A DNA stretch of 64,000 bases from Scylla paramamosain (lineage: Eukaryota; Arthropoda; Malacostraca; Decapoda; Portunidae), in NCBI RefSeq assembly GCF_035594125.1, contig NC_087181.1, positions 10,909,817-10,973,816 on the forward strand, written 5' to 3'. Made by a program: the position numbers and the translations under genes. Below, in pieces: positions 48,848 through 59,640 of this stretch; the first letter of the stretch is position 1; each line of letters starts with the position of its first letter. The notes under the pieces are model-generated. The model was not told the origin of the DNA. It did not search any database and saw only the letters and a program-made list of their open reading frames with translations.

Positions 48848-50689
48848 TCAGTCTCGTCTGTAGCGTCTCAGTGCCCCCTGCAACCTGGCGTCCGCGGCAT
48901 CCACCCTGTCTATGCCCCAAGGAATCGGGCCGCCCCTCCTCCATCCGAGGACTGAGCTCCTTCTGCGTCGCCTCCCCACGATCGCCGGCAGGAGGGCCAG
49001 AGTGACAGGCACGACTCCTGCACTTACCGCCGCCATCACCATGAACGGGTTACTCATCACCGACCCTGTGGCTGGCGGCGGCGTGGTGGTGGTGGTCGTG
49101 GTCGTGGTGGTGGTGGTGGTGGTGGTGGTGCGGACTAAGTGAGAAACGCGAGCAGGAGGACGTGGTCTTCTGGTGGTGGTCGTTGTCGTGGTTGTCGTGG
49201 TAGGAGGAGGTGTGGTGGTAGTAGTGGTGGTGGTGGTGAGGTTAGGAGCGGAGGTGGTGGTGCTGGGAGTGGCAGGGGGCTGAGTGGTACTGGTGGAGGG
49301 AGGGGAGGAGGATGAGGATGAGGATGAGGATGAGGGAGGCGTGTCTGAGGAGCCCTTGACGGTGGGAAAGGCAGAGGAGGTGATAAAGACAGGGACAACA
49401 CTCACTTGCACGCCGCTGGGCTCTGAATTGGGTGACTTTTTATCCTGCTGGTGGTGGTGGTGGTGAGGGTGAGGGTAGCTACTCGTCTCGATCACTGCGG
49501 GCGGCTGGCCGGGCACGCCGTTGGGTTTCACCACCATGTGCGTCTCGGGCTTGACTCCATTGCCGCGGGGAGTGTCTAGGTCCTCGTTCACACCTAGCAC
49601 TGTCAGCTGGACCTGCGTCTGCTGTGAGGGCGGCGAGCGGGACGGGAACTGCCAGGCCTTGTCTTTCTGAGGGCCGCTCGAGGACACCTTCACCCACTGG
49701 CCGGTGTTCTTGTCCAGCTGCGTGACGGTGGAGGTGCTGTAGCGGCTCCACACGCCGTTCGTGGAGAGAGGGCGTGGCCGCGACGGGAGTCTGCCTGAAG
49801 TACCACCGTGGCCAGCGTTAGGAGTGAGTGGCCCTGAGGGAGGAGAGTACTTGGGGCGCTCGGTGGTAGACTGTCTACTGGGGAAGGAAGCGTACACGCT
49901 GTCCCAGTCCGTGACGGGACTCTTGTAGGGGTCGAATCCCGCGGGTCTGTACGTCTGGTACTTATACACAGACCCCGGACTCCACGGCTCGTCGTACCAC
50001 GGGTCCTGCTCCTCGTATTTGTTGTCCTGGTCAAGGAGGACCCACTTGGGATCCCTGAGGAGCATGCGTTCCTTGCGAGACTGCAGGGAAGCGTCTGGTG
50101 TGCCGCTCTCCTCGAACTCCTTGCCGTAGCGAAAGCCTTGACGCAGACTGAACTGCTGCAGATACCGCTTGATCTGTTCCTGTGTGAAGGGCTGCCTCCT
50201 GCTGCTGCTGCTGTTGGTGGTGGTGGTGCTGCTGCTGCTGATGTAGTTGTGGGTTCTGACGGGTGCCTGGATGATGGTGGAGCACGGCTTGCCGCTCGTA
50301 CAGTGAATCGTGTGGAACTTGATCTTGGAAGTCACGCCCACGCCAGCCCCTTTGGTCTCTACGGGGTCGGGGGTGTCCTTGGAGGGAGCGGCAGGCTCCT
50401 CAGGTGTCTTAGAGGGGGAGAGAGGGATGTAGGAATACTTGGTGCCGCTCTCAGCCTCCTGGGACGCCTTAGGGGAAGACGGGGTGCCCTTAGGTCTGAC
50501 CTTCAGAAGCATTGGGCTGGAGACGATGATGGTGCTGGGCAGGGCGCGGCCATCTCGGAGGGTGGAGGTGGGCGGCGCCTGGTACAACACTGTGTCCCTG
50601 CCCGGCGCCTCCTGCACCCTCAGGCCGCTGCTCACCGCCAGCAGCACCATCGCCCACGGCAGCCCCGTCCAGCGCGCCCACACCGGCAT
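48848..50689 (-). CDS. Secretory-pathway Ser/Thr/Pro-rich type I membrane protein, single coding exon
   Basis: No family recognised; 613 residues. The ATG at 50,689 follows an acceptor-like ttggttag, so a non-coding first exon is likely. Signal peptide: WARWTGLPWAMVLLAVSSG (about 5-23). The ectodomain has a helical, basic segment (EQIKRYLQQFSLRQGFRYGK, about 185-205), a Tyr/Trp/Asp-rich stretch (about 225-300), a His run, a Ser run (about 460-475) and two Thr/Pro mucin-like tracts (about 490-548). Then a hydrophobic helix (about 555-575, FMVMAAVSAGVVPVTLALLP) runs directly into AIVGRRRRRS, followed by a 35-residue tail. The helix plus G-[RK]-RRRR ending is the same as in modules A and B of the 28,063 gene. 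It lies on the opposite strand, convergent with the 38,392 gene. Confidence 0.85.
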   Translation of the reverse strand: MPVWARWTGLPWAMVLLAVSSGLRVQEAPGRDTVLYQAPPTSTLRDGRALPSTIIVSSPMLLKVRPKGTPSSPKASQEAESGTKYSYIPLSPSKTPEEPAAPSKDTPDPVETKGAGVGVTSKIKFHTIHCTSGKPCSTIIQAPVRTHNYISSSSTTTTNSSSSRRQPFTQEQIKRYLQQFSLRQGFRYGKEFEESGTPDASLQSRKERMLLRDPKWVLLDQDNKYEEQDPWYDEPWSPGSVYKYQTYRPAGFDPYKSPVTDWDSVYASFPSRQSTTERPKYSPPSGPLTPNAGHGGTSGRLPSRPRPLSTNGVWSRYSTSTVTQLDKNTGQWVKVSSSGPQKDKAWQFPSRSPPSQQTQVQLTVLGVNEDLDTPRGNGVKPETHMVVKPNGVPGQPPAVIETSSYPHPHHHHHQQDKKSPNSEPSGVQVSVVPVFITSSAFPTVKGSSDTPPSSSSSSSSSSPPSTSTTQPPATPSTTTSAPNLTTTTTTTTTPPPTTTTTTTTTTRRPRPPARVSHLVRTTTTTTTTTTTTTTTTPPPATGSVMSNPFMVMAAVSAGVVPVTLALLPAIVGRRRRRSSVLGWRRGGPIPWGIDRVDAADARLQGALRRYRRD

Positions 50690-50743
50690 TCTAACCAAGA
50701 CGTGGGGCAGTGCTTGTGCTGGGAAAGAGAGAGCAATGATATC

Positions 50744-50780
<37 letters not shown>

Positions 50781-51817
50781 GGGTAAAGGCTGCTTGCGTG
50801 AATAATCATCCTAATATGGAAACTGTCCTGTCATCCAACTTTCCATTGGTAATCACTCAAATTTTCATCATTTCATCGCAGCTAATCATGATCACTCTTG
50901 CGTCGGTCGTTTTCTGTTTCTACTGACGAAAAGAAAGTGACAATTATACGTACAAAACTTTCTATCTTTACTGAATCATAATTATGTGGCATTCCCTTTC
51001 CACGCTTGCTCAAGACAAAGAGAGAATAGGAGAATGGAACAAGGGAGGTAGGCTTTGTGTAGGTGTAGTTTGGGCTTTATTTAGTCTCTTCTATGCTTGT
51101 TAAGATGCTTAATAGGATCTGAAAGAAGACTAAAACTACCATTAAAATAATGAGATACCCTTGAAAATCCCAATGACTACCACCAGAACCAGAAAACACC
51201 CTTGCAAAGCCTAATAACTCCCACACAAGACTTTTCAGAATACGGTTTCTATAAGACGGACTGAAGTAAGCTAATTATATGACAAATACCATGAAAACCA
51301 TTACATACTGTTAGTTTAGGCTAGATTCAGTTCCCCTGTGCTTGTTAAATAATGAAACACCCTTGAAAATCCCACTAACTTTCACCAGAACCACGAAAAC
51401 ACCCTTGCAAAGCCTAGTAACTTCCGCTAGACCCTCTTAAAGTATTTCTAAAACTATAAAAACATCCTTGAAAAAACAATAACTTCCACGCTAAGGTTCG
51501 TACTGTTAGTATAAGCTTCATTCGTTTCCCCGTGCTTATCAAAGGGTGGATAGGGTCTGGTGGAGCAATCAAATACTCCACAGTGGTCTGGGTAGCGGTG
51601 GGTGGCGCGGCGTTAACTCGTGACGCTAAGGTGAGGAAGTGAAAGTTCTATCCCAGAGAAAGTTTCCGCGGGGCCTAAACGAAAGTGAGACGAGAGGAAG
51701 GGCACCGCGCGCGCGCTAGCGTGTGTGTGTGTGTGTGTGTGTGTGGAGGATGGGGGGAGGATGAGCAACTACGTAGAAAGAAAGGTCTCTCTCTCTCTCT
51801 CTCTCTCTACAATAGCG

Positions 51818-51859
<42 letters not shown>

Positions 51860-52019
51860 GCTACTACTACTACTACTACTACTACTACAGCTATTACTAC
51901 TACTATATTTCGTACAGGGACTGCTATGTGTAGGCCTAATGGTTTCTCGCAGATTCCCTTATTTTCTTATGTTTTTATGTTATAATTTAGTAATACCACT
52001 TCCTCTATTACTATTACTA

Positions 52020-52068
<49 letters not shown>

Positions 52069-54257
52069 AAAACGAAACAAAACAAAATCTTACATTGCAA
52101 ACCACACACAAGTGAAAGAAACACCCCCTCCCCCCCAAAAAAAAAAAAAAACATACATTACACAGCCTACAAACTTTGAGACAGTAAACAGCGAGCTTAC
52201 ATGTATGATTGTGTTCCCGTCAGCTGCAGGTCTTGGCGGCGGGAGAGAGAGAGATACAGACACTGCTCAGAGTACACACAACGCAACATGCGGGGTGCGA
52301 GTCTGTTAGAAGCACATGTACGTATTATTTCACGAGGTTTTCTTGCCCTTACGATGGCTGAAGTCTGTTAAATAGCTCTAGTGGTTACAGGACACTGCAA
52401 TGTTGATTTCCTCACTTCATTTGTTGCAGTGAAACGTCGCCACTTGAGTTATTCCTTCACGTTAGTCACTTTTTCCAGATAACTGAGAATAGGAATACTT
52501 CTTTAGCAAACAAAGGTAGGGGGTATGTGTGTCAGTTGTACTAGTTTGTGTTTATAAATTATTAGTCTGTCATATCTTTACTGCCAAATGAGATGAATAA
52601 CTTGTAGCCCGGTGAGGAAAGGACCACTTCCTCACCAAACAGATGCAGTGTATGTTTGTCTCTGTCTGTGTGTTGTATGTGTGTATCTCTGTGTTAGCGT
52701 GTCTGTGTTACCAGTGCATGTGTCGCTGTGTCACCACGAGCAGGCTGGAACTGGACTGCCTTCACCACACACCACACACAACACACCACGCCTCCTACAC
52801 AAAGTTTCTCTTTCACTTCCCTCCCTCCCTCCCTCCCTCCAGCCGTCCTTTCCCTCCTCCCTCCCCCTAGATCCGCTTTCATCATATTTTCTCTCTGCCT
52901 CCACCTTTCCCTCCTCTTCATGGCATTGCTAGTGTAACCTGCGTTTCCTCTCTCTCTCTCCCTCCCACCCTGACACTTATCATTAGGTTAACTATCACTC
53001 CTCACTTTCCAGATAATAGTCAGTATTTTCATTATCGTTCATCACTAATAGTATTGGAAAGAGAAGTGATTTGTCAGAGAAATTCTTGCTCACTTAGCCT
53101 TTTTTTTTTTTTAGTATTGAAACGATGAAGCTAAGGATTAGTATTTTCAGAATTATCAATGTGTTGATGCCAGCGTACTATTGCGACTTTTATTAGGTAC
53201 CAGTGGTAGTTTTTAGTTTTCAAGAATTTTTATGATTACAATGATAAGGATTCTGCACTATCAATGGAGAAAAAACATCCATGAGAACCCGGCTAATCAT
53301 ATACATGGCCTCTGAAAACAGTCGCTGAGAGAGAATAAAGCGTTTCAAAATACATCCCCTGAGGTGCGCCACTGTGGTTTTAGGGAAGAAAGCGCAATAA
53401 TGATTCTGCATTATCAGTGGAGGAAAAAAGAAGGAAAAAACACCCATGAGAACCCGCCTAATCGTCTACACGGCCTCAGAAAATAGTCTCTAAGAGAGAA
53501 CAAAGCATTTCAAAGTACAGGGCCTGAGGTACGCCGCAGTGGTTTTGGTAAAGAGAACATCAAAGCTCGTGCCGTGCGTGGCCTGTGCTGTACTTGCTCT
53601 ACTCTCACGATCCTCACTGACGGAAGGGATTTCTGCTCAAGGAATAGTGAAATAGAGATAATTTTCTTATTTCCAATATACATTACTGCCTTTACAGAAC
53701 CACTCAACTTCCTGATTGCTTTTACTCCCTCTCAAGCTTAGTAAAATTATATGGTGCAAGTTTGGAGTTTGATTTCAAAACCTTTCACTGAAAACTCAAT
53801 AAATGATCGAGTGTAGCAAATATCTTGGTATCTGTATTTTTATTTATGTTCAGTGATATAGTTTCGGTTTAGCGAAGTGGCAGGTGGTATAATCTCGTTA
53901 AATCAACAAAAACAATTACTAATACAGTTGATTTTGTTTTCGGATGAATAAAAAGAACTCATAATATTTCTACTTGTTGATATTTTATTACAGAACAGAG
54001 CGTACATTGAAATTATAATACATCGTCTACGTAATTTGCTGTTTTAAAATACAGAAAAGGACACGATGATGATGATGACAATGGTGATGATGATAATAAT
54101 AACAGTGACGATCATGACAATGATACCAATGATGAATAGAGATGTGTTTCGAACAGCAACATTTAGAACCTAACTAGACTTATCTGATCTAACCACACTG
54201 TTTATTACCACCATTTACTGAACCCTCATCCTCACTCACTCATTCCTAACACAACGT
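50690..54257. other. Intergenic, repeats only
   Basis: A GA run (about 50,746-50,778) lies in the leader of the minus-strand gene. Fragments of the 30,519-type repeat appear in reverse orientation at about 51,110-51,500 and in forward tandem at 53,249-53,515 (153-bp period). GT (about 51,720-51,745), TC and CTA runs (51,818-51,904; 52,006-52,068) are present. TTTATT at 53,984-53,989 is a poly(A) signal (AATAAA) for the minus-strand gene at 54,926. Open frames at 52,612-52,937 are simple-sequence artefacts. Confidence 0.6.
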
Positions 54258-54926
54258 TCACTCCACAACATACGCCAATCTTCTCAGCACCATTTCATTA
54301 TCATTTTCAAGAACTCCCCTTTTCCTCCTGTAGGCGAGGGAGGGGTCAAGGAACACCACGGGAAGAGCTGCTGCCAGGACACCCACAAGTCCTAAAAGCC
54401 ACATTCCTGCCTGGAAGTTCGTGTTCTCGTCCCCAATGTTGATACCCAAGAAACGGCGTTCTCGTCTCTTCAATCCTCCGTCAGTTGATTCCTCACGTAG
54501 CCTATTCTTGATACTTTGTTGATGACTGAGCAGCGAGGCGTGTAATGGCTCTATGGATGGTCTCTTACGATTATTGTTCTCATCTACCCTCCATGCTTCA
54601 GTCCTCGTAGTTTCCTGCTCGGTTAATCCCTTGTCTGTTCCTTTAAGCGAGGGTGGTGATGCATGAGAGGCGTGTGCGAAGTCAACAAGCCGGGATGATT
54701 TGTGTTTATAGTTCTCGTCCACACTCCAAGCTTGCGCCCTCATGGTTGCATCTTCAGTAAAGGTGTGGTGCTGTCTATAGTCCTCATCCACACCCCATGC
54801 TTCTGCTCTCATGGTTCTATCTTCAGTGAAAACTTCGTATTGTCTTGCTGTGTCGTGTTGCGCTGAGGCGAGATGCATGGTAGCCAAGAGGAAGTAATGA
54901 ATGGATAACATAAACACAGATGGCAT
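54258..54926 (-). CDS. Small secretory-pathway protein with repeated MRAxAWxVDE motif and C-terminal hydrophobic helix
   Basis: No family recognised; 222 residues in one exon. Signal peptide: MLSIHYFLLATMHLASA (about 6-22), likely cleaved before QHD. Three imperfect repeats follow: FTEDRTMRAEAWGVDEDY (about 33-50), FTEDATMRAQAWSVDENY (about 56-73) and EQETTRTEAWRVDENN (about 102-117). A dibasic-rich site (LKRRERRFLG, about 151-160) precedes a hydrophobic segment (MWLLGLVGVLAAALPVVFL, about 175-193), followed by DPSLAYRRKRG and a short tail. The KRRERR site fits proprotein-convertase cleavage, so the repeats could be released peptides. The poly(A) signal is at 53,984-53,989. The helix followed by a basic cluster matches the other cluster members. 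Confidence 0.82.
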   Translation of the reverse strand: MPSVFMLSIHYFLLATMHLASAQHDTARQYEVFTEDRTMRAEAWGVDEDYRQHHTFTEDATMRAQAWSVDENYKHKSSRLVDFAHASHASPPSLKGTDKGLTEQETTRTEAWRVDENNNRKRPSIEPLHASLLSHQQSIKNRLREESTDGGLKRRERRFLGINIGDENTNFQAGMWLLGLVGVLAAALPVVFLDPSLAYRRKRGVLENDNEMVLRRLAYVVE

Positions 54927-55231
54927 GTTTGAACTGTCGTGTCTTTACGTGTGTGTGTTTCCTTCCGTCTTACAAGTGGTCAGTAAAAGAGAGTGTTCTT
55001 GAGGTTGATGTCTTGAAAAAAATATCTCGCGTGACCGAGTGACTGTAGTAGAAATCTTCACTTCACATCCAGAAGCTTAGAAAACACGATTCCTCTGCAC
55101 TTCCTTGCCTTGATAACTGCGTGCGTGATGTGTGAGTGTGTGAGGCTGACGACGACGTGTGTGTAACTGGCCAGCGGGTGGTGGTGGTAATAGTGATGGT
55201 GGCCAAGATGTGTAAGGAGGATGACTGTGAC

Positions 55232-55266
<35 letters not shown>

Positions 55267-55690
55267 TATATAGATGAGGACAGCAGAGGGAGAGAATAAG
55301 ATGGAAAGATCGGATATTTTACAGAATACATAAGACAGGGAAGATTTGCAAAGGTTGAGTGAAGGACCTACAGTATAATAATAGAAGCTGTTGCTGATGA
55401 TGCTGTTGCCTCGTGTAGTGGACTCTATTTTTAGTCTTCGTGTCTAACTGCCTGCTTGCCTGTCACACTCTGTTTGACTCTAACGGACGCCTCTTACACG
55501 GTCATCCCAGCGCCCTCTTTACTTCTCTCGGTAGATCGCGAGTCTCTTGGTCACGGATCCACGGTTTTGGCGCTCCGCTGTGATCTGTGCTCGGAATCAG
55601 TGTGTCAGTGAGCTTTATGATATCAAGACGTGTGAGGCGGAGGCTGTGTTAAAGTATATAGGCGTTGAAGTGCAGGAAGGCGACGCCAGG
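54927..55690. other. Intergenic between two divergent cluster genes
   Basis: Upstream regions of the minus-strand gene (start 54,926) and the plus-strand gene (start 55,691) share this 764-bp gap, so a bidirectional promoter is possible. It contains a TC run (about 55,236-55,262). Confidence 0.55.
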
Positions 55691-55724
55691 ATGAGGAATC
55701 TTGTTGTATGTACTGGTGAGACGG

Positions 55725-55772
<48 letters not shown>

Positions 55773-57200
55773 AGGCTTTTGAATGGCATCCTTAACTATT
55801 CAAACTGCATCATATCATGTATTTCTTATCACCATTTCCTAGTATTTATTTTACTATGCATACTATACGGACTATATTAATATTTATGACAGTTAAAATG
55901 TAAGTGCAAGGAAGGCTAATGTATGTTGTCTGTAGCCTGAAGTGTTGAGAAACGTTTTATTCTTCCATTATTAGGATTTACAGCGCTTTACTTTATAGCA
56001 CTCATATTGTTACATTGTTTATGTTGTCCGTCCATCACATGCAGGTCTTGGCGCTGACAGGGCTGCTCGCTAAGGAGCATACAGCGAGGGGCCACACTGA
56101 TAAGCAAAGGCCCGCATCCTCTAGCACGATCGTGGCACTCCCTCCTGTTGTGGCGGGAAGTGTCGTTACTCCACACACACGCCTAACAAAAAGTCAAAGG
56201 GACCTTTATCTGTCACAATCCCAGCAGCAGCAGCAGCAGCAGCAGCAGCATCAGCCTGCTTGGAGTGCCGGGAGCCAGGGCGCAGCCACCCCATTGGCTC
56301 GTCGCGCCACGCACACCGGGAACCACAGAGAACATTGGCCACCTCAGGCCTTAAGCACTCGATCCCAGTTCAATATGGATAAAAAAGAAGACGGTGCTCC
56401 CGTGACTGCCTCAGTCACTACCGGGGGCTTGCTGACCAACCTTCACAGCTCCGCCTTCCCGAATCCTGCTTCCTACTCCCAGTATCTCTCCCCCGCCTCC
56501 CAGCAGGGCCGTGGAGTGCCTCCAGTGAGCCACTCTCTGGCCTCCTACCAGTACCACCATCCCCTCAGCGACCCCTTCAGGGGCGACTTCCTCATTAAGA
56601 CCTTTTCAGCAACGAAGAGTGAGCGACAGCACGTGCCGGCATCTGACGCAGCGTTGAGGAAGCGTATGGGGATATCGGAGCAGCGTTACGCCTCCAGAGT
56701 AGCGGTCAGCAACCAGGAAACAGCCACCAGCGCTTACATCCACGGCGGGCAGGACGGCTCGGATCCTTCTCAGATGGAACACGGATTCGGCGGGAACTTA
56801 GTGAACGTCGAACCACTGCAGCAAAGCGAGGTCAAGACAGAACCCCCGGTGGTCGCAACAACTTCCCCTTTTCCTGCACAGAAGAGCAGCAATCTCTCTG
56901 AGCGACAAGACACCGCAGACGTCTCTCCCAGTAAGAATCAACCTCAGATGGACTCCCCGCTGCGGTCCCTCTTCTCGTCCCCAATGCTGCTGCTGCTCGG
57001 GGTGGTGTTCGCCGCCAGCGCCGCCTATATGGCCATCGCCATGGAGGAACAAGGCGCCCTGCAGCGTCTCCAGCAGGCGCAGCTGACAGCGGCCTTCGGT
57101 GATCAGCCCTTCCTAGAGGGACGGACGAAGAGGAGTCTGCTCACCCACACACATGCCCTCTCTCGTATTGCTGCCCCGAAGCCTTGGTTCTCCTCACGGT

Positions 57201-57202
<2 letters not shown>
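55691..57202 (+). CDS. Secretory-pathway Q-rich protein with C-terminal hydrophobic helix, two exons
   Basis: No family recognised; 390 residues. Exon 1 is only 15 coding bases (55,691-55,705, MRNLV) with donor GTT|gtatgt; exon 2 is 56,045-57,202. The join creates a clean signal peptide, MRNLVVLALTGLLA, with a signal-like end near KEHTA, which is why this start is preferred over the internal ATGs at 56,021 and 56,039 that precede the acceptor (catgcag). Then come a glutamine run (about 65-73) and a P/S/Q/Y-rich ectodomain. A hydrophobic segment (about 315-335, SPMLLLLGVVFAASAAYMAI) follows, with a helical Q/L-rich stretch and GRTKRS (about 361-366), a possible convertase site. A CA repeat starts immediately after the stop. 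Confidence 0.78.

Positions 57203-57245
<43 letters not shown>
57203..57245. repeat. (CA)n run directly after the stop codon
   Basis: CA repeat beginning one base after the TGA of the 55,691 gene. Confidence 0.95.
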
Positions 57246-57248
<3 letters not shown>

Positions 57249-58463
57249 AAATAGACAGGAGGCAAGAATCCATCCCACTGGTGTAGCTCAGGCCCTGAGT
57301 ATACTCGAGCTACAGAGTGACGGAGCCAGTGTGTGCCTTTTTTCCATTCAGCCTTCCACCTCTTCTGATCCTTGGTGGAGTGAGTTGCTGGCTTTCATAC
57401 CCGCTTTTCAGAAATATCCGCCATTGACTGGTGTCGGTGATAAAGGTTTAAATGAGGGAAAATGTCGGTTGTCCTTTTCACCGAGGTCCCCGCCGCCATA
57501 ATGGGTCGTCCTCTTGTAGCCTGTCGGTTCCAATATGATTTTTATGTTTTCTTAATTTCTGTAATTCGGCCTTTTAAGTAAGATTTTATGGTTCCTAAAA
57601 ATATTTAGTCATGTTTTAAGTGTTTTTCATATTTGTGTGAAAGGAAATATGATGATTATGAAGTTCTTTTTATATACATCACGGTCGTTTTATTCATGCA
57701 AATTTTAAAATCTCTCTACTGATTTTTTTATTTTATTTTAGCCGCTAGTTAAATTTCTATTGCTTCTAAAAAAACGTTAATGATCTTTTATAGCGTTTTT
57801 ATTACTATTCAGTTAAATATGTGGACTTACAGTGATCTAAAGGCATTTCTAAAGTCGAAAAATTGATGTTTTGTATTTTTGTATTTTCTTTATTTCACCT
57901 TGTAACTAACTTTCGATCGTTTGTAAAAATAGATAAATAAATAAATTAATTAATTAAATTTTTTTTTTAATTCTGATAAATCAGATTTATGGACTTTGGA
58001 TTTTTTTTTTATCGTGTTTGTTGCAATATACTCGTACATATATATTTTTTTCCAATTTGTTCTTTTAAAATATCTTTATCACTGAGGTTTGAAATATTCT
58101 TATATTACTGATATTAATTAAAGTGCTTGGAAAGTCAGAATATAAGATATTCCAGTTTAGCTCCATTTTTTCAAGAGGTCAATTTCAAAATTCACTGGTG
58201 TACGTATATAAAGTATATAAAGGTGACGTCATCACCCGCTACTCCAAGACTGGTCACCCCCCACCCGTCTCCTCTCCCTCAGCCTTCGTCCCCCCCTCTC
58301 TCCCTTACCTCTCCTTCCTTCAGCGTGGTTCACGTTTTTGCGGATTCCGCATCCGCTCTCCACTCAAACTATGACATCACAAAGAGGCGGAGCTTAAGGA
58401 GCGGATGAGCTGGGATACGCACACGCTTATGGTCTTCCTACCTTCGTTTGCATTTTGTAAACA
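57246..58463. other. AT-rich 3' flank and intergenic
   Basis: Contains AATAAATAAATAAATT near 57,930 (possible late poly(A) site of the 55,691 gene) and otherwise no coding signal. From about 58,250 the sequence becomes C-rich then GC-richer; TGACATCAC at 58,370 is CRE-like and may belong to the Harbinger-like unit that follows. Confidence 0.5.
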
Positions 58464-58530
58464 ATGGACATGGAGCCTTCGCAGATCTGGGAGGATGAAG
58501 AAGACGAGTTTCTCCTGCTTGCAATCTTAG
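58464..58530 (+). pseudogene. N-terminal piece of a HARBI1/PIF-Harbinger-like ORF, cut by LINE insertion
   Basis: ATG at 58,464 opens MDMEPSQIWEDEEDEFLLLA, then runs into LINE sequence at about 58,527-58,530. An acidic start followed by a leucine-rich helix is common at the N-terminus of HARBI1/ALP1-type proteins (family knowledge). The likely continuation is at 62,910. The link between the pieces is inferred. Confidence 0.4.
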
Positions 58531-59640
58531 AAAAGATTGGATTGAGTGCAAAGATAGTTAACATAGTGCAAAGTATGTACGTGGACACAAGAGTTAGATA
58601 GACTAGGAGACATAGAAACAGACTGGGTGAAGAGTGAGAGAGGAGTTAGGCAGGGCTGTATATTGTCACCAACCCTTTTTAGCCTGTAAACAGAGGAGCT
58701 AGCAGCCAGGATGAGAAGAATGAGTGTAGGGGTGTAAGTGTGGGAAAGATAAAGTATGTGTGCTTCTTTATGCAGATGATGTAGTTAATATGAGTGAATG
58801 GGCAGATGAGCTTCAAAGCTTGTTGGATGTTGTGGATGGCTATGGAAAAGACTTTGGAGTAAGGTTTAGCAGTGAGAAAAGCAAGGTAATGATTGTGAAT
58901 GGGTCAGAGGATGAAAGTAATGTGGTATGGAGACTTGGAGAGAATGAGTTGAAACAGGTGCAAGATAGCAAGGAAGGTGTACCTGTGGAATGAAAGTGGA
59001 AGCAAATGGAGGAAGAGGTGCATGAGAATGACAGACAGGAATGGACTGCAAGTTGTGTGGGCGATAAGAATGGCTGGGAGGAATCAAAATGAGCGTGAAT
59101 GGGTGGTAACAAGAGGAGGCAGAGTGGGAGCTGAATGGGATGTGAGAAAATGGAAGAATGAGATAAACAAAGAAGTGAAATGTGTGGGACTGAATGAATG
59201 GAAGAATGAGATGGAAAGAAAGAAGACCCTGGAATGGTACAAGGAGAAAGGGGCCCCGAGGTATGAAAGGTGGTATGATGTGACCTCTTCTCTTCCGAGA
59301 GAGGGCACAGTGTATGGATGTGAATGCAAGGAGTTACAGGTGGTCTGAGTCCCGCAGCAAAGTGTGCCAGATGTGTGACATGGGAGAGGATGAGACTGTG
59401 GAACATGTGGTGCTGGAGTGTGTGAAGTATGCCAGAGACAGGAATGAGATGATGCAAGTGATACTGACTGAGTTAGGGCATGATAGGAATGAAAGAGTGG
59501 AGAAGACAAGAAAGGAGTGGATGGTGTTGCTGCTGGGACTGTGTAGCGAGGTGAATGAAAGGATGAATGAGGCGGTGAAAAAGTTTCTGGAGAGAATGTG
59601 GCGAGCTAGATAAAAAAAAATAAATAAATTTATGTAGAAA
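58527..59640 (+). mobile_element. 5'-truncated LINE, reverse transcriptase C-terminal half
   Basis: In broken frames: GDIETDWVKSERGVRQGCIL (RT fingers/palm, 58,598-58,680), YADDVVNMSEWADELQSLL (58,770-58,826), then CQMCDMGEDETVEHVVLEC (59,368-59,424), a CxxC...H...C zinc-knuckle-like block, and ERMWRAR before a TAG. An A-rich tail (TAAAAAAAAATAAATAAAT) ends it. Premature stops at 58,599 and 58,687 show it is inactive. Its family differs from the adjacent minus-strand element. Confidence 0.85.

Noticed and set aside
52612..52937. Frames over TGTGTC- and CCCT-rich sequence
   Set aside because: Simple-sequence translation without coding signals.
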